Positions 46,485 through 57,601 of a DNA stretch of 63,482 nucleotides are shown here, piece by piece. Each line of letters begins with the position of its first letter. The stretch's first letter is position 1. A program made the position numbers and the translations under genes. The notes under the pieces were generated by a model. It was given only the letters and a program-made list of their open reading frames with translations. It was not told the origin of the DNA and searched no databases. This DNA comes from Puniceicoccales bacterium (lineage in GTDB: Bacteria > Verrucomicrobiota > Verrucomicrobiia > Opitutales > JAIRKQ01): assembly GCA_031257495.1 (NCBI GenBank), contig JAIRON010000045.1:1-63482 (forward strand), read 5' to 3'.

Positions 46485-47222
46485 CTAGGTCGGGTAGAAG
46501 GGTAATTTTTTACATAGGGTAACTTTCAACGAAGTTGGTGAAATTTTCAGGTTAATTTGCCAATTTTCAACTCCGCTCATATTGGTCTTTTTAATGGTGT
46601 CGATGATTTTTGCGTTCCATTTGTCGCGGGCAGGCGAAGAAAACAGAGGTGCATCGTACATGAAACAGAGGCCAACAATAGCTCTATGCCCAGCCTTTGC
46701 AAGATCAGCTAGCGTTTCAAAGTGACGCAGGCCGCGATCGAAATAGCTGGGCGAAGGAGGGCGCGTAAAGCTGGCGCCTGGGGATAAAAGTAGATCGCGC
46801 ATGGGTGTTTTAAGTTCCAAGAATGTGCGCTTTTCTCCATTTTCCACCACTAAGTCTATGCGAGAATCGCCGATTTGAACCTCGTGGCGCACGAGACATC
46901 CTGCACTGTTAAGCATGTGTATCAGAGCATTTTTTTGCAAAAAGCATTCAATCCACCAATTAATGTGATTTTGATTTATGCCAATCCAATCTAAACCCTG
47001 ATTCAGCGAAATGGCTTCCACGGTCCCCTCCGTTGTGCGCTTTCTAGTGTCGATCGCCGGAGTAAATAGGCATGGTATGCTGCGAAAATCTTCCACGTGG
47101 CCAATGCTACCAGTTACCGGACAATGCCACCGTTGAACCCGTCCAGCAGAAATGCCCTCAAAAATAAAGCGGTTAGGGCGGCTAATCAGCTCTCCAATAC
47201 TTAAATTCAAGGGAATTTCCAT
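46485..47222 (-). CDS. sfsA: SfsA-family protein
   Basis: Named for sugar fermentation stimulation; in E. coli it affects maltose gene expression and may bind DNA, though related folds look nuclease-like. RPNRFIFEG near the start, then SRIDLVVENGEKRTFLELKTP and a C-terminal GHRAIVGLCFMYDAP match the family. 245 residues. It is convergent with ligA. Confidence 0.87.
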   Translation of the reverse strand: MEIPLNLSIGELISRPNRFIFEGISAGRVQRWHCPVTGSIGHVEDFRSIPCLFTPAIDTRKRTTEGTVEAISLNQGLDWIGINQNHINWWIECFLQKNALIHMLNSAGCLVRHEVQIGDSRIDLVVENGEKRTFLELKTPMRDLLLSPGASFTRPPSPSYFDRGLRHFETLADLAKAGHRAIVGLCFMYDAPLFSSPARDKWNAKIIDTIKKTNMSGVENWQINLKISPTSLKVTLCKKLPFYPT

Positions 47223-47397
47223 GAAAAAATGAAAATAAAAAATACACCGGAGGCAATGCTAGATTCTTTGCCAGACCTGGCAAATTTACCACTGTCATCA
47301 AATTTTTTCATGGGAAAATTGTAAAATTTCAAAGATAAAATTTAAAAAAAATAAAAAAATGTTGTTTTTTTTATTTTTTCATATAAAATATACGGCC

Positions 47398-48774
47398 ATG
47401 TCATCACATTATTTACACCAAATGAATTCGGACGGAATCGAAAATCCGCACTTGCGACCAACAAATCCAAATCCTGGTCCCCTAGACGGAGGACGTTTTG
47501 CCCAATCACGGAGGCTTTCACTGTCAAATTTGCCTCCCAACCACGGAAGACTTGAGTTTCACAGAAGGCAAGTTGGCCCAGCCCCAGCAATTCCTCAACA
47601 AATCCCACAGCAAGAGGATGTTATTCGCCTGTCCCAAGGGATGGAATATCTCAGACAACCGGAAGAGCTTTCACCATTAAATTTACCTGCGAATATCCCC
47701 GGAGAACTTAGGCCCTTCGAAAGGTTCATTGGTACCGGATTGCGCAAAAGTGAGAGTCCAGCAACCTATCGGCAAATACTGCCAGAAAATATTTGGGAAG
47801 CTGCCGTTGGAAATTTTGATCAATTATCAGAAGATGAACAGCGTATGTTCCTCGAGATATTGAATAATTTTGACAATCATAACCCTAAAGCGGAGAGTGA
47901 TCTGCTGGCCATATCCACAATGTTTAGCATGCTAGCCTATGGAGAAAATTTCCTAAAGGCATTTTTGAGGGAGGGCACAGGTAATTGTATTGCTTCTCTG
48001 CAGATAAGCAATTTGTATTCTGAGGTGCAGCAGAATTTTGAGCAAAATTATCTGAATACGTGCGTTGCTGTTAGTATGTTCACCGCGTTGTCTACGGCAT
48101 TCGTTGGTAATATTAAGCTACTAAGCGATGCCATTAGTATGGAAATTGAGCAAGTTAGAATTAAATTGCGGGAGCATGCAGATGCTGAAAAATTATCTAA
48201 TCCTGCGTTTTCCAGCCATAGTTGGCGAGCAGCTCCAACGATACAAGAAGAAGTTGAAAGGCGCATAGAACAATGTCAAACTGCCATTGACACTGTAAAT
48301 AGAAAGGCAACAAACCCTGGCATAAATAAAGCTGAAATAGAAAATTGCCAAAAGGAATTATTACGCGCATATGAAAGAATGTGCGCCATAAGGGAGGTCT
48401 TTAGCCAAGGGGGCATACAAGCTCCCAATTTGTTGTCATTGCGACCAGTTCAAAACTTTGTTGGGGCCTGCATTTTGACTCTTGCCGGAAATATTGTGGC
48501 TAAAGCCGGCTCCCTTGGACTTTACATTGGCAGCTTAAGTTTGCCCGAACGCTTTGCAGGAATCAGTAAAATAGCGAGCCCACTTTTTGAGGAGTCAAGG
48601 GAGAGTACATCAATCGATACTTGGGAAAGAACGTTCAAAAATGGAATAATGTTGGAGAAAAGGCCAGGGCATATGGTAGCTAGAAAAGCTGCATTTGATA
48701 GGAACGGAAACAAAGTTTTCGTAATATACGACCCCATAAGAGAGGTTCCCGAGGTGGTGCCCGTTTCTGTGTAA
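47398..48774 (+). CDS. Hypothetical protein, candidate secreted/effector-like
   Basis: No family recognised. From ATG 47398 it has 458 residues (ATG 47359 adds a short hydrophobic stretch). The first 80 residues are polar and Pro/Asn/Gln-rich with no signal peptide, as in many type III substrates. The rest is helical, with two hydrophobic segments near 220-245 (LNTCVAVSMFTALSTAFVG) and 355-385 (NFVGACILTLAGNIVA), and a charged coil between them. This layout recalls membrane-inserting T3SS substrates, and the window has a T3SS pair, but the link is inference only. Stands alone between sfsA and groEL. Confidence 0.7.
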   Translation: MSSHYLHQMNSDGIENPHLRPTNPNPGPLDGGRFAQSRRLSLSNLPPNHGRLEFHRRQVGPAPAIPQQIPQQEDVIRLSQGMEYLRQPEELSPLNLPANIPGELRPFERFIGTGLRKSESPATYRQILPENIWEAAVGNFDQLSEDEQRMFLEILNNFDNHNPKAESDLLAISTMFSMLAYGENFLKAFLREGTGNCIASLQISNLYSEVQQNFEQNYLNTCVAVSMFTALSTAFVGNIKLLSDAISMEIEQVRIKLREHADAEKLSNPAFSSHSWRAAPTIQEEVERRIEQCQTAIDTVNRKATNPGINKAEIENCQKELLRAYERMCAIREVFSQGGIQAPNLLSLRPVQNFVGACILTLAGNIVAKAGSLGLYIGSLSLPERFAGISKIASPLFEESRESTSIDTWERTFKNGIMLEKRPGHMVARKAAFDRNGNKVFVIYDPIREVPEVVPVSV

Positions 48775-48824
48775 AGCCCTCTAAGGAACTAGAAGTACAA
48801 AAAGTTGCTATGAACAAATGCACA

Positions 48825-48851
48825 AAAGCGCCCAATTCATTGAGGCGCTTT
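48825..48851. terminator. Bidirectional terminator between the orphan gene and groEL
   Basis: AAAGCGCC (48825-48832) pairs with GGCGCTTT (48844-48851), an 8 bp stem. On the minus strand it lies 37 bases after groEL with TTTTGTGCATTT following; on the plus strand it follows the orphan gene. Confidence 0.6.
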
Positions 48852-48887
48852 GTGTATTCAATATTTAATTTAGATTTGGAGGGGTTG

Positions 48888-50528
<1,641 letters not shown>

Positions 50529-50539
50529 TTAATTAATTA

Positions 50540-50830
50540 TTAACTAATAACCGCTAAAATATCATCCTGGCGGAAGATAACAAAGGTTTCGTCATCGTCT
50601 TTAAACTCAGTGCCTCCATATTTACTCACGAGAACTCGATCACCGACTTTAACTTCGAACTCGATCACCTTGCCTTCGTCATTTTTTCCAGATCCAACGG
50701 CGATAACTTCAGCTTGTTGCGAAGCCTCTTTGGCAGCATCGGGGATAATAATCCCGCCCTTAACTTGTTCCGTTTCCTCAATCTTTTTAACGAGGACACG
50801 ACTTCCTAACGGTCTAATTTTTTTCTTCAT
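50540..50830 (-). CDS. groES: Co-chaperonin GroES
   Basis: Heptameric lid for Gro[17 protein letters not shown], the mobile loop around [13 protein letters not shown], and [15 protein letters not shown]. 96 residues, 29 bases before groEL and 26 after dnaK. Confidence 0.96.
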   Translation of the reverse strand: MKKKIRPLGSRVLVKKIEETEQVKGGIIIPDAAKEASQQAEVIAVGSGKNDEGKVIEFEVKVGDRVLVSKYGGTEFKDDDETFVIFRQDDILAVIS

Positions 50831-50856
50831 AATCTTAATTAATTTGGATTAAATTT

Positions 50857-52809
50857 CTATTTTTTGTCATCATCGACAACTTCAAAATCTGCGTCAACAA
50901 CGTTATCACCCTCTTTGTGGTTGGCCGAATTTGCCGCATTATCTCCTTGGTTGCCAGGCGCTTGATCTCCCTGTGCAGCTTTGGAATATAGTTCTTGAGC
51001 CACGCTTTGGAACTTAGCGGTCAAGCTTTCCCGCGCGGAATTTATTTCTCCAACGCTTGCATCTTGATTCTCGAATACCTTCTTAGCATCGGAAACTGCG
51101 CCTTCGAGCTCTTTCCTTTTGTCCTCAGATAAATTGCCACCGAGCTCCTTGAGCTGCTTTTCTGTTTGGTATATAAACTGATCCAGTTGGTTCCGTGCTT
51201 CAATTTTTTCCTTTTGCTTCCTATCTTCTTCGGCGTATTTCTCTGCATCCTTTCGCAGCTTCTCAACCTCCTCTTCGGAAAGTCCGGAAGCCCCCGTTAT
51301 GGTGATTTTCTGGTCCTTGCCCGTGCCTTTATCTTTGGCAGTAACGTGTAAAATACCGTTCGCATCAATGTCGAAAGTCACCTCTATTTGTGGAATTCCA
51401 CGCGGCGCCAAGGGGATGCCGTCCAAGCGGAACATTCCCAAGGTTTTATTATCCCGAGCCAATGGACGTTCTCCCTGTAAAATGTGAATATCAACGGCGG
51501 TTTGATTTTCAGCGTAGGTGGAAAAGACCTGCGTTTTCTTCGTGGGGATCGTAGTATTGCGCTCAATCATAGGCGTAGATATGCCTCCCGCCGTTTCGAT
51601 GCCCAGTGTCAATGGGGTAACGTCGAGTAACAGTATATCCGTAACTTCACCCCTAAGTACGCCACCTTGGATAGCAGCACCAACGGCGACTACCTCGTCC
51701 GGATTCACTCCCTGATGAGGTGTCTTGCCCGCAAAATCTCTGGCAATATCAACGACTCGCGGCGAACGGGTCATTCCGCCCACCAAAACCAACTCCGATA
51801 TGTCGGAAACGGCTATGCCGGCATCTTTCAAACAATCCTTGCACGGCTTGATTGTTCGCTCATACAAGTCGTCACACAGCTGCTCCAATTTTGAACGGGT
51901 TAGGGTGACGTTCAGGTGTTTTGGCCCACTGGCATCGGCAGTTATGAAGGGTAAATTGATGTCCACTTGTTGGGACGAAGACAGCGCTATCTTGGCTTTT
52001 TCCGCTTCTTCTTTCAGACGCTGAGCAGCCATTGAATCCTTGCGCAAATCAATACCATTTCCCTTTTGAAATTCGTCTGCCAACCAATTTATTATACGGG
52101 AATCCCAGTCATCGCCCCCCAGCAGCGTATCTCCGTTCGTTGCCTTAACCTCGAACACTCCATCGCCAATTTCAAGGATGGAAATATCAAAGGTGCCACC
52201 GCCCAGATCATACACAGCAATCTTTTCGTCTTTTTTCTTGTCAAGTCCATAGGCCAGTGAAGCTGCTGTGGGCTCATTAATTATGCGCAACACTTCTAGT
52301 CCGGCGATTTTGCCAGCATCCTTCGTTGCCTGCCTCTGGGCATCGTTAAAATAGGCGGGAACGGTGATAACGGCCTGAGTCACCGTTTCGCCGAGGTAAG
52401 TTTCCGCATCCGCCTTGAGCTTGGCAAGCACCATGGAGGAAATTTGTTCCGGAGAAAACTGCTCCTTTTTGCCCCCGCATTCACACTCGATCCAAGCGTC
52501 ACCATTTTTACCCTCTACTATTTTGAAGGGCATGTTTTTTGCCAATTCCTTGATTTCACCGTACTTATGCCCAATCAATCTTTTAGCTGAAAATACGGTG
52601 TTCTGTGGATTTGTGACAGCTTGCCGCTTGGCCGCCTGACCAACAAGACGTTCTCCCGACTTAGTAAAAGCCACGACGGATGGTGTGGTCCGCGCTCCCT
52701 CCGCATTTGGGATAACGATAGCTTCGCCGCCCTCCATCACAGCCATGCAGGAATTTGTCGTACCAAGGTCAATTCCCAATACCTTTCCAGATTTTTTATT
52801 TGCACTCAT
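50857..52809 (-). CDS. dnaK: Hsp70 chaperone DnaK
   Basis: ATPase domain with [37 protein letters not shown] and [14 protein letters not shown]; substrate domain with [12 protein letters not shown]; acidic end [14 protein letters not shown]. 650 residues. It is the first gene of an operon with groES and groEL; dnaJ, grpE and hrcA are not here. A sigma-54-type promoter lies just upstream. Confidence 0.97.
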   Translation of the reverse strand: MSANKKSGKVLGIDLGTTNSCMAVMEGGEAIVIPNAEGARTTPSVVAFTKSGERLVGQAAKRQAVTNPQNTVFSAKRLIGHKYGEIKELAKNMPFKIVEGKNGDAWIECECGGKKEQFSPEQISSMVLAKLKADAETYLGETVTQAVITVPAYFNDAQRQATKDAGKIAGLEVLRIINEPTAASLAYGLDKKKDEKIAVYDLGGGTFDISILEIGDGVFEVKATNGDTLLGGDDWDSRIINWLADEFQKGNGIDLRKDSMAAQRLKEEAEKAKIALSSSQQVDINLPFITADASGPKHLNVTLTRSKLEQLCDDLYERTIKPCKDCLKDAGIAVSDISELVLVGGMTRSPRVVDIARDFAGKTPHQGVNPDEVVAVGAAIQGGVLRGEVTDILLLDVTPLTLGIETAGGISTPMIERNTTIPTKKTQVFSTYAENQTAVDIHILQGERPLARDNKTLGMFRLDGIPLAPRGIPQIEVTFDIDANGILHVTAKDKGTGKDQKITITGASGLSEEEVEKLRKDAEKYAEEDRKQKEKIEARNQLDQFIYQTEKQLKELGGNLSEDKRKELEGAVSDAKKVFENQDASVGEINSARESLTAKFQSVAQELYSKAAQGDQAPGNQGDNAANSANHKEGDNVVDADFEVVDDDKK

Positions 52810-52837
52810 ATTTTTATAGTTCCTACGCTAGAAACAT

Positions 52838-52857
52838 GTAGCAAATTTCGTGCCAAA
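52838..52857 (-). promoter_or_regulatory. Sigma-54 (RpoN) promoter for dnaK-groES-groEL
   Basis: On the minus strand TTGGCACGAAATTTGCTA matches the RpoN consensus YTGGCACG-N4-TTGCW, with ten bases between the invariant GG and GC. The expected transcript starts about 20 bases before the dnaK ATG, with AGGA as ribosome binding site. No CIRCE element is visible. Confidence 0.7.
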
Positions 52858-52982
52858 AACAAAATTTCTTGCAGTGCACAAAATGACTTCTCTTTTTTTA
52901 AAAAATCCTGAGCATTCACTTTAAGCGCATGCAACGCATTCTAGGAGTTTAACGGACACTTTGCTTCGAATTTTCGAGGCAG

Positions 52983-53183
52983 ATGGGAATTGCTAAATTT
53001 TTGAGTATTAAAAAATATCAGGATCATCCGAATCATTTTGCAGTGAATGTTCCGAAGCTTGAAGTAATGGAGAAACATCCCCTAACTAGTTCGTTGAAGT
53101 TTCTTGACCAGGCGAAAAAGGTGTCGGTTCGGGAAAAGGAGACAGCGGTTTATGAGAAAAAATCTTTCGGCTCTGGGGATTAA
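52983..53183 (+). CDS. Hypothetical small protein (66 aa)
   Basis: A 66-residue Lys-rich protein (FLSIKKYQDHPNHF, FLDQAKKVSVREKE) with no recognised family or signal peptide. GAGGCAG lies before the ATG. It is divergent from dnaK, and its stop lies in the first unit of a tandem repeat, so it may be a truncated gene. Confidence 0.4.
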   Translation: MGIAKFLSIKKYQDHPNHFAVNVPKLEVMEKHPLTSSLKFLDQAKKVSVREKETAVYEKKSFGSGD

Positions 53184-53217
53184 GTTTTTGTCCCATGGGG
53201 ATTAAGTTTTTGTCCCA
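53174..53217. repeat. 22 bp perfect tandem repeat, two units
   Basis: Units at 53174-53195 and 53196-53217 are identical; each begins TGGGGATTAAG and ends TTTGTCCCA, so the ends form a 4 bp inverted pair. Repeated transposase-binding sites at IS ends can look like this, but no transposase is present. Confidence 0.8.
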
Positions 53218-53353
53218 CGATACCTTGCCTAAGTTTTTGGAAAATTTGTGGTTGATTTACGTCTCGTTCGACGCGATTACCACAAACTCGCTGACCAGCT
53301 TCCCTGGGCGAAGGAAGCGGTTTGATAAGCTTAGGTGTCGGTGTCACATTCAT
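53180..53353 (-). CDS. Possible small protein (57 aa)
   Basis: Begins MNVTPTPKLIKPLPSPREAG with GGAA five bases before the ATG. It is basic, Pro-rich at the start, and unrecognised. It overlaps the tandem repeat at its end. It may be spurious. Confidence 0.22.
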   Translation of the reverse strand: MNVTPTPKLIKPLPSPREAGQRVCGNRVERDVNQPQIFQKLRQGIVGQKLNPHGTKT

Positions 53354-53967
53354 ATCTATTCCTTTTTTGCGTAAGTTCGCACACAAATTGTATTACCGCC
53401 AAACACAAGCATAAATTATAAAATAAATAAATAAATAGACAATTTAAAGGACTTTTTTTAGATTTTTCCATAGCTTCGTTGGTTGAGGTAGTTAATTTTT
53501 GCGGCAACTTTCTAAATATAAAAAACATAAAAGATTAATGAAATTTTCCAAAATATGGCAAATTAGGCCTGTTTTTTAGAAAATGTGGTAGTGAAAAATT
53601 TTTTATGCTAAAAGAAGCTAAGCACTGTGCAGCCTGGTTCTGTTCCCATGCTCGAGAATAAAAAGAAATAAGTTTTGAAGTCATTTTACTAAAAAGATTT
53701 CCAATGTAACTATGCGGAAAGCCACCTAAAGCATAATTTGGGGAACTTCCTTCTTTTTCTGCTAGAAAGATTTGTTTGTGAAAAAAACCAAGCTAGCAAA
53801 CAAAGAAAGCAATCGTCCCTGTAAAACCATGTCATATTGTTCCGCTCAATGCTGTCTCTGAGACCGAATTTTCTGTAATCATCACAGAGAAAACACTTTG
53901 CCAATGAAATTTTTTAATTTTTTTTAAATTTTCTTGCTTTCGAGAAAAACGTCACTACGATGTGATC
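53354..53967. other. Gene-poor stretch
   Basis: About 600 AT-rich bases without a supported gene. Short frames exist on the minus strand (for example 53710-53904 from a TTG) but show no family features or ribosome binding sites. Together with the tandem repeat and the frameshifted secG to the right, it looks like a decayed region. Confidence 0.5.
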
Positions 53968-54283
53968 ATGTACAGTTTTCTGATTCTTCTCCTGACTTAC
54001 CTTTTGGTTTGCAGGAGCGGTTTCGTCACATTGAAAGTTTTGATGCAACGGTCGAGTTCGAGTAACAATGATGATTTAGGAATTTTACTTAGCGGCTGTG
54101 CAGCGAAATCAGTGTTTGAAGGTGCAACAACGAAGGCTTTCACGTGCTGTGCAATTTGCGAATTTTACATTTTTTATTGCATCGCTGTTTCTGACGATAG
54201 CGTATGTTTCACAAAAAACCATGCGAGCGACAGTATTGGGAAAGGGCAATTTACCAACATTTACGGAGATTATTAAAAAATGA
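53968..54283 (+). pseudogene. secG: Protein-export subunit SecG, frameshifted
   Basis: SecG is a small two-helix subunit of the SecYEG channel. The ATG frame gives the first helix and the conserved VLMQRSSSS, then LGILLSGCAAKSVFEGATTK. The second helix (LSRAVQFANFTFFIASLFLTIAYV) is in the next frame, beginning near 54137, and its stop overlaps the ATG of the following gene (ATGA, 54280-54283). A +1 shift between about 54118 and 54137 joins the halves. It may be a real mutation, a sequence error or programmed frameshifting. Confidence 0.75.
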
Positions 54284-55059
54284 AAAAATTAATTTGGCAA
54301 GTCGTTTTAGTTTTTACCTTTTTACTCAATGCTGAATGCTCTTCTACGAGTAGGCATAAAGGAACGAGTTTGTTATCCGATGATGAAGCAAACGTTTTTT
54401 TTAAAAAATTTTTGCAAAATCGCAATCAAAATGATTTCATGCTCAAGTTTAAAGTGGAGTCTTCTTCAAAGCAAGCCTCTCCTGCTAGCGGCAAGGGGGT
54501 AATTTTACACCATAAAGTTGAAGGGGAAGAAAATTATTATGTTGAGATTAAAGACAAAGCTGGAAATTATCGAAAATTTCTTCTAAAAAATGGCCAAACA
54601 TTGGCAAATTTTACTAAAACTTTTAATTCCAATGAGCCATTCATATCCGGTACTTTGTACTCACCAAATGATTTGTTGTTACCATTTTTAGGTCCAAATT
54701 GTTCATTTAAATACTGCGGTCCAAGAAAAGTTTGCGGGCGTACAACGCAGCAATTTCTTGTAAAGGTGAAAGATAATATACTCAAAGCCAATGTAAAATA
54801 CGTCAGAATGTCGATTGACAATGTATTTTTTCAACCACTGGAGATAGAATATCTCGGAAGCAAACAGGAAATGCTTTCCAGGCAGCGGGTGTTAAGTTTG
54901 CGCAAACAAGATGACTCTTGGGAGCCAAAGACAGTGGAAATTTTTAATGCTCTTACTCGGGAACGTGCCAAAATTACCATTGTTAAATCGGATTTTGATG
55001 CGGAATTTGAAGACAGCTTATTCGACCTAGGCTTTTTGCAAAAAAGTTCTGCTCAGTGA
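54280..55059 (+). CDS. LolA-like outer-membrane lipoprotein-sorting protein
   Basis: An N-terminal signal peptide (MKKLIWQVVLVFTFLLNAEC) precedes a LolA/LolB-type beta fold: TLYSPNDLLLPFLGPN, CGRTTQQFLVKV, VRMSIDNVFFQPLEIEY. The cysteine after the signal does not fit a standard lipobox. The likely role is moving lipoproteins or lipids across the periplasm, by family resemblance only. 259 residues. It overlaps secG by four bases. Confidence 0.75.
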   Translation: MKKLIWQVVLVFTFLLNAECSSTSRHKGTSLLSDDEANVFFKKFLQNRNQNDFMLKFKVESSSKQASPASGKGVILHHKVEGEENYYVEIKDKAGNYRKFLLKNGQTLANFTKTFNSNEPFISGTLYSPNDLLLPFLGPNCSFKYCGPRKVCGRTTQQFLVKVKDNILKANVKYVRMSIDNVFFQPLEIEYLGSKQEMLSRQRVLSLRKQDDSWEPKTVEIFNALTRERAKITIVKSDFDAEFEDSLFDLGFLQKSSAQ

Positions 55060-55071
55060 CCATTTTATTGT

Positions 55072-55102
55072 ACCTCTCATGGGAGAGGTGTAGTTTTTTA
55101 TT
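55072..55102 (+). terminator. Rho-independent terminator after the LolA-like gene
   Basis: ACCTCTC (55072-55078) and GAGAGGT (55083-55089) form a 7 bp stem with a four-base loop, 12 bases after the stop, followed by GTAGTTTTTTATTT. Confidence 0.75.
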
Positions 55103-55154
55103 TGTGAATTTTGGCGGGTCATGTTTTGGAAAAAAGTTACATGTTTGAGACGTG

Positions 55155-56660
55155 CTAAATTCTGCCGTATACCTCAGAGAGGTGGCGTAGGTATTTATCA
55201 GTGCCGCATTGCTTCAGTGTGTCCAGCTGCTCTGTTAGCAACCTCCATGTCCAATTTCCCGACGTAGTACTGGGAGTGTTAAACCTTCCCTCTGAACCGA
55301 GATTTAGAATATCCTGCATTGTGAGCACAAGCAGATTTGATACCGATTCGAAAGATTTTTTTATCAGATCCCAGGTAATGTCGGAGCAATCGGAACGCAT
55401 ATATTCCCTGACATAATTCTTTGTTGGCAGCGATTCGAACCATCCTCTGGTGGTATCATTGTCATGCGTTCCGAGGTAAAGCACACTGTTTTTTTCGTGA
55501 AAATGGGGTAAATATCTATTATTCCTTTGGCCATCAAAGGCAAAGTGGAGAACATTCATTCCCGGGAAACCCGTTTGGGCGAGCATTAGTCTGGTTTCTT
55601 CATTGATGCAGCCCAAATCTTCTGCAATGAAACGGGAAAACGGGAAAATTTTACCAATTTTTTCGAAAAACTTCATGCCGGCAGTTGGTACCCATTTTCC
55701 CTTAATTGCTGTTTTTTCAGAAGCGCCTACTTCCCACGTTGCCTGAAATCCGCGGAAGTGATCCAGTCGAATCACGTCGAACATGTCAAAGTTTCTACTA
55801 AGCCTGTCTATCCACCACTCGTATCCAGTTATGGCCAAATGTCTCCAATTGAAAACGGGATTACCCCACAATTGGCCATCCCGGGAAAAAGCATCGGGAG
55901 GAACCCCGGCCACAACGCTTGGTTTGCCATTTTCACTGATTTTGAACAGATAGCTATTCGCCCATACATCCGCACTGTCAAGTCCGACAAAAATTGGGAT
56001 GTCTCCTATTATTTTTATGCCCTTTTTATGGGCGTAGTTTCTAATTTCGGACCATTGTTCGGAAAATTTCCATTGGAGAAATTTATGCAAGCCAATGTCG
56101 GAACTGATCTGCGGGGAAATTTTTAAATTTTCCCGTACCAGTTTAGCTGTCCTAAACTCTTTGGGCCACTTTGGCCATTCCTGATTGTTGAACTTTTTCT
56201 TTAAAGCCATAAACAGCGCATAATCGTCCAGCCAAAGGGTTTCATTTTTGCAAAATTTTGCAAAATTTTCGTCAATATTTACACATTTGGAAAAATTTTC
56301 ATAGGCCTTGGTAAATATCGGCCAATGGGTATGGTATATGGCGCCGTAGTCCGTTTGCATCCGGCTCAATGACTTTAATGAATCAATGTCCGATTGTTCC
56401 AAATATTTCTCGTCGACAAGTTTTTGTAAATTTATGAAAAAGGGATTTCCAGCAAATGCGGAAGTTCCCTGATATGGGGAATCACCAATGGTCGTAGGCG
56501 TAAATGGACATACCTGCCAGCAGGACATGCCGCAGGATGCCAAGAAATCTATAAATCGCTTCCCGTGATCATCGAAGCACCCAATGCCTTGTTCACTTGG
56601 CAAGGAACTGATGTGTAGGAAACACCCAACCGACCGTTTAATCTTAAAGTCTTGACCCAT
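55155..56660 (-). CDS. malQ: 4-alpha-glucanotransferase (amylomaltase)
   Basis: GH77 enzyme that transfers alpha-1,4-glucan chains in maltodextrin or glycogen metabolism. GCFLHISSLPSEQGIG at the start; catalytic elements VIRLDHFRGFQATWEV (nucleophile Asp), FIAEDLGCIN (acid/base Glu) and YLGTHDNDTTRGW. 501 residues, full length. With glgC it suggests glycogen storage and use. Confidence 0.95.
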   Translation of the reverse strand: MGQDFKIKRSVGCFLHISSLPSEQGIGCFDDHGKRFIDFLASCGMSCWQVCPFTPTTIGDSPYQGTSAFAGNPFFINLQKLVDEKYLEQSDIDSLKSLSRMQTDYGAIYHTHWPIFTKAYENFSKCVNIDENFAKFCKNETLWLDDYALFMALKKKFNNQEWPKWPKEFRTAKLVRENLKISPQISSDIGLHKFLQWKFSEQWSEIRNYAHKKGIKIIGDIPIFVGLDSADVWANSYLFKISENGKPSVVAGVPPDAFSRDGQLWGNPVFNWRHLAITGYEWWIDRLSRNFDMFDVIRLDHFRGFQATWEVGASEKTAIKGKWVPTAGMKFFEKIGKIFPFSRFIAEDLGCINEETRLMLAQTGFPGMNVLHFAFDGQRNNRYLPHFHEKNSVLYLGTHDNDTTRGWFESLPTKNYVREYMRSDCSDITWDLIKKSFESVSNLLVLTMQDILNLGSEGRFNTPSTTSGNWTWRLLTEQLDTLKQCGTDKYLRHLSEVYGRI

Positions 56661-56724
56661 ACTTTTTCTCTAGAAAAAGAAGTGTAATTGTTTTTTCACA
56701 TATACACAAGATGAAAAACCATGG

Positions 56725-56799
<75 letters not shown>

Positions 56800-57018
56800 A
56801 ATGCGGCCACTAAAATTATCACACTGCCGTTTACAAGATAAAAATCGGCTCTAATTTGGCCGTTTTGAAAGATGTTTTCTAAAAATTAACAATTTTTCGA
56901 TTGAGAATTTTTCCTCGGCTGAGGCGTGCATTCAAACAGTAAACTGATCTCCTTTGCTGATGGAAACGATCCACAAACTCATTTGTACGAAAAAATTGTT
57001 AAGCTGGTGAAGAAAATA

Positions 57019-57462
57019 TTAAAAATTTTTAACGCTACCAAGGATCGCTCCAGCAAGTTTTGTTGCGAGAATTTTGATGCACCTTAAAAATAATCTTTTA
57101 ATTATATTTTTCATACACCGAATAAGGCTGCATTCCATATATTTTTTCTCGTGGGAAATATTTTCACCGTCAATGGCAGAAAAATTCCCTTTTCCTAAAT
57201 TTTTCGTCGCTTCCTTATTGTTGCTTGCTTCTTTTCCGCAGTTTTCGATATTAGTGGTACGTTTTTTTAGCTTCGCGCGGTGATTGTTATCCGCAACGAC
57301 CAGATCTCTGTCTATGGCTTGGCCGTTTTTGATGCAAGCCTTTACATTCGCATTCTCATCATGGAGAATCACTGAAAAATCCCGAGACTTCGTTGTACAA
57401 ATTGATTCGTATGGCTTTAATTTCAACGCATTCCATGGCACACTCGATGTATTTACATTCAT
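57019..57462 (-). CDS. Hypothetical protein (147 aa)
   Basis: No family recognised. The first 100 residues are polar with many Asn and Lys; the last 35 (NIIKRLFLRCIKILATKLAGAILGSV) form a basic amphipathic or membrane helix. There is no ribosome binding site, and a 69-codon frame lies opposite. It is the only candidate in the 800 bases between tRNA-Cys and the acyltransferase gene; the flanks 56797-57018 and 57463-57601 show nothing I can name. Confidence 0.4.
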   Translation of the reverse strand: MNVNTSSVPWNALKLKPYESICTTKSRDFSVILHDENANVKACIKNGQAIDRDLVVADNNHRAKLKKRTTNIENCGKEASNNKEATKNLGKGNFSAIDGENISHEKKYMECSLIRCMKNIIKRLFLRCIKILATKLAGAILGSVKNF

Positions 57463-57601
57463 TGATATTGACTTGTACTAGCAATTCAATGCTTCGTCAA
57501 GTTAAGACCAAATAAAAATTCTTTCTTCTGCTTTGTGCTTGCTTAATTTTTTAATTTTCAGGATGTTATGCCCCATTGCTTATGAAAAATGATCGTAGCC
57601 T

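Noticed and set aside
53710-53904. Cys- and Arg-rich 64-codon minus frame
   Set aside because: TTG start, no ribosome binding site and no recognisable features.
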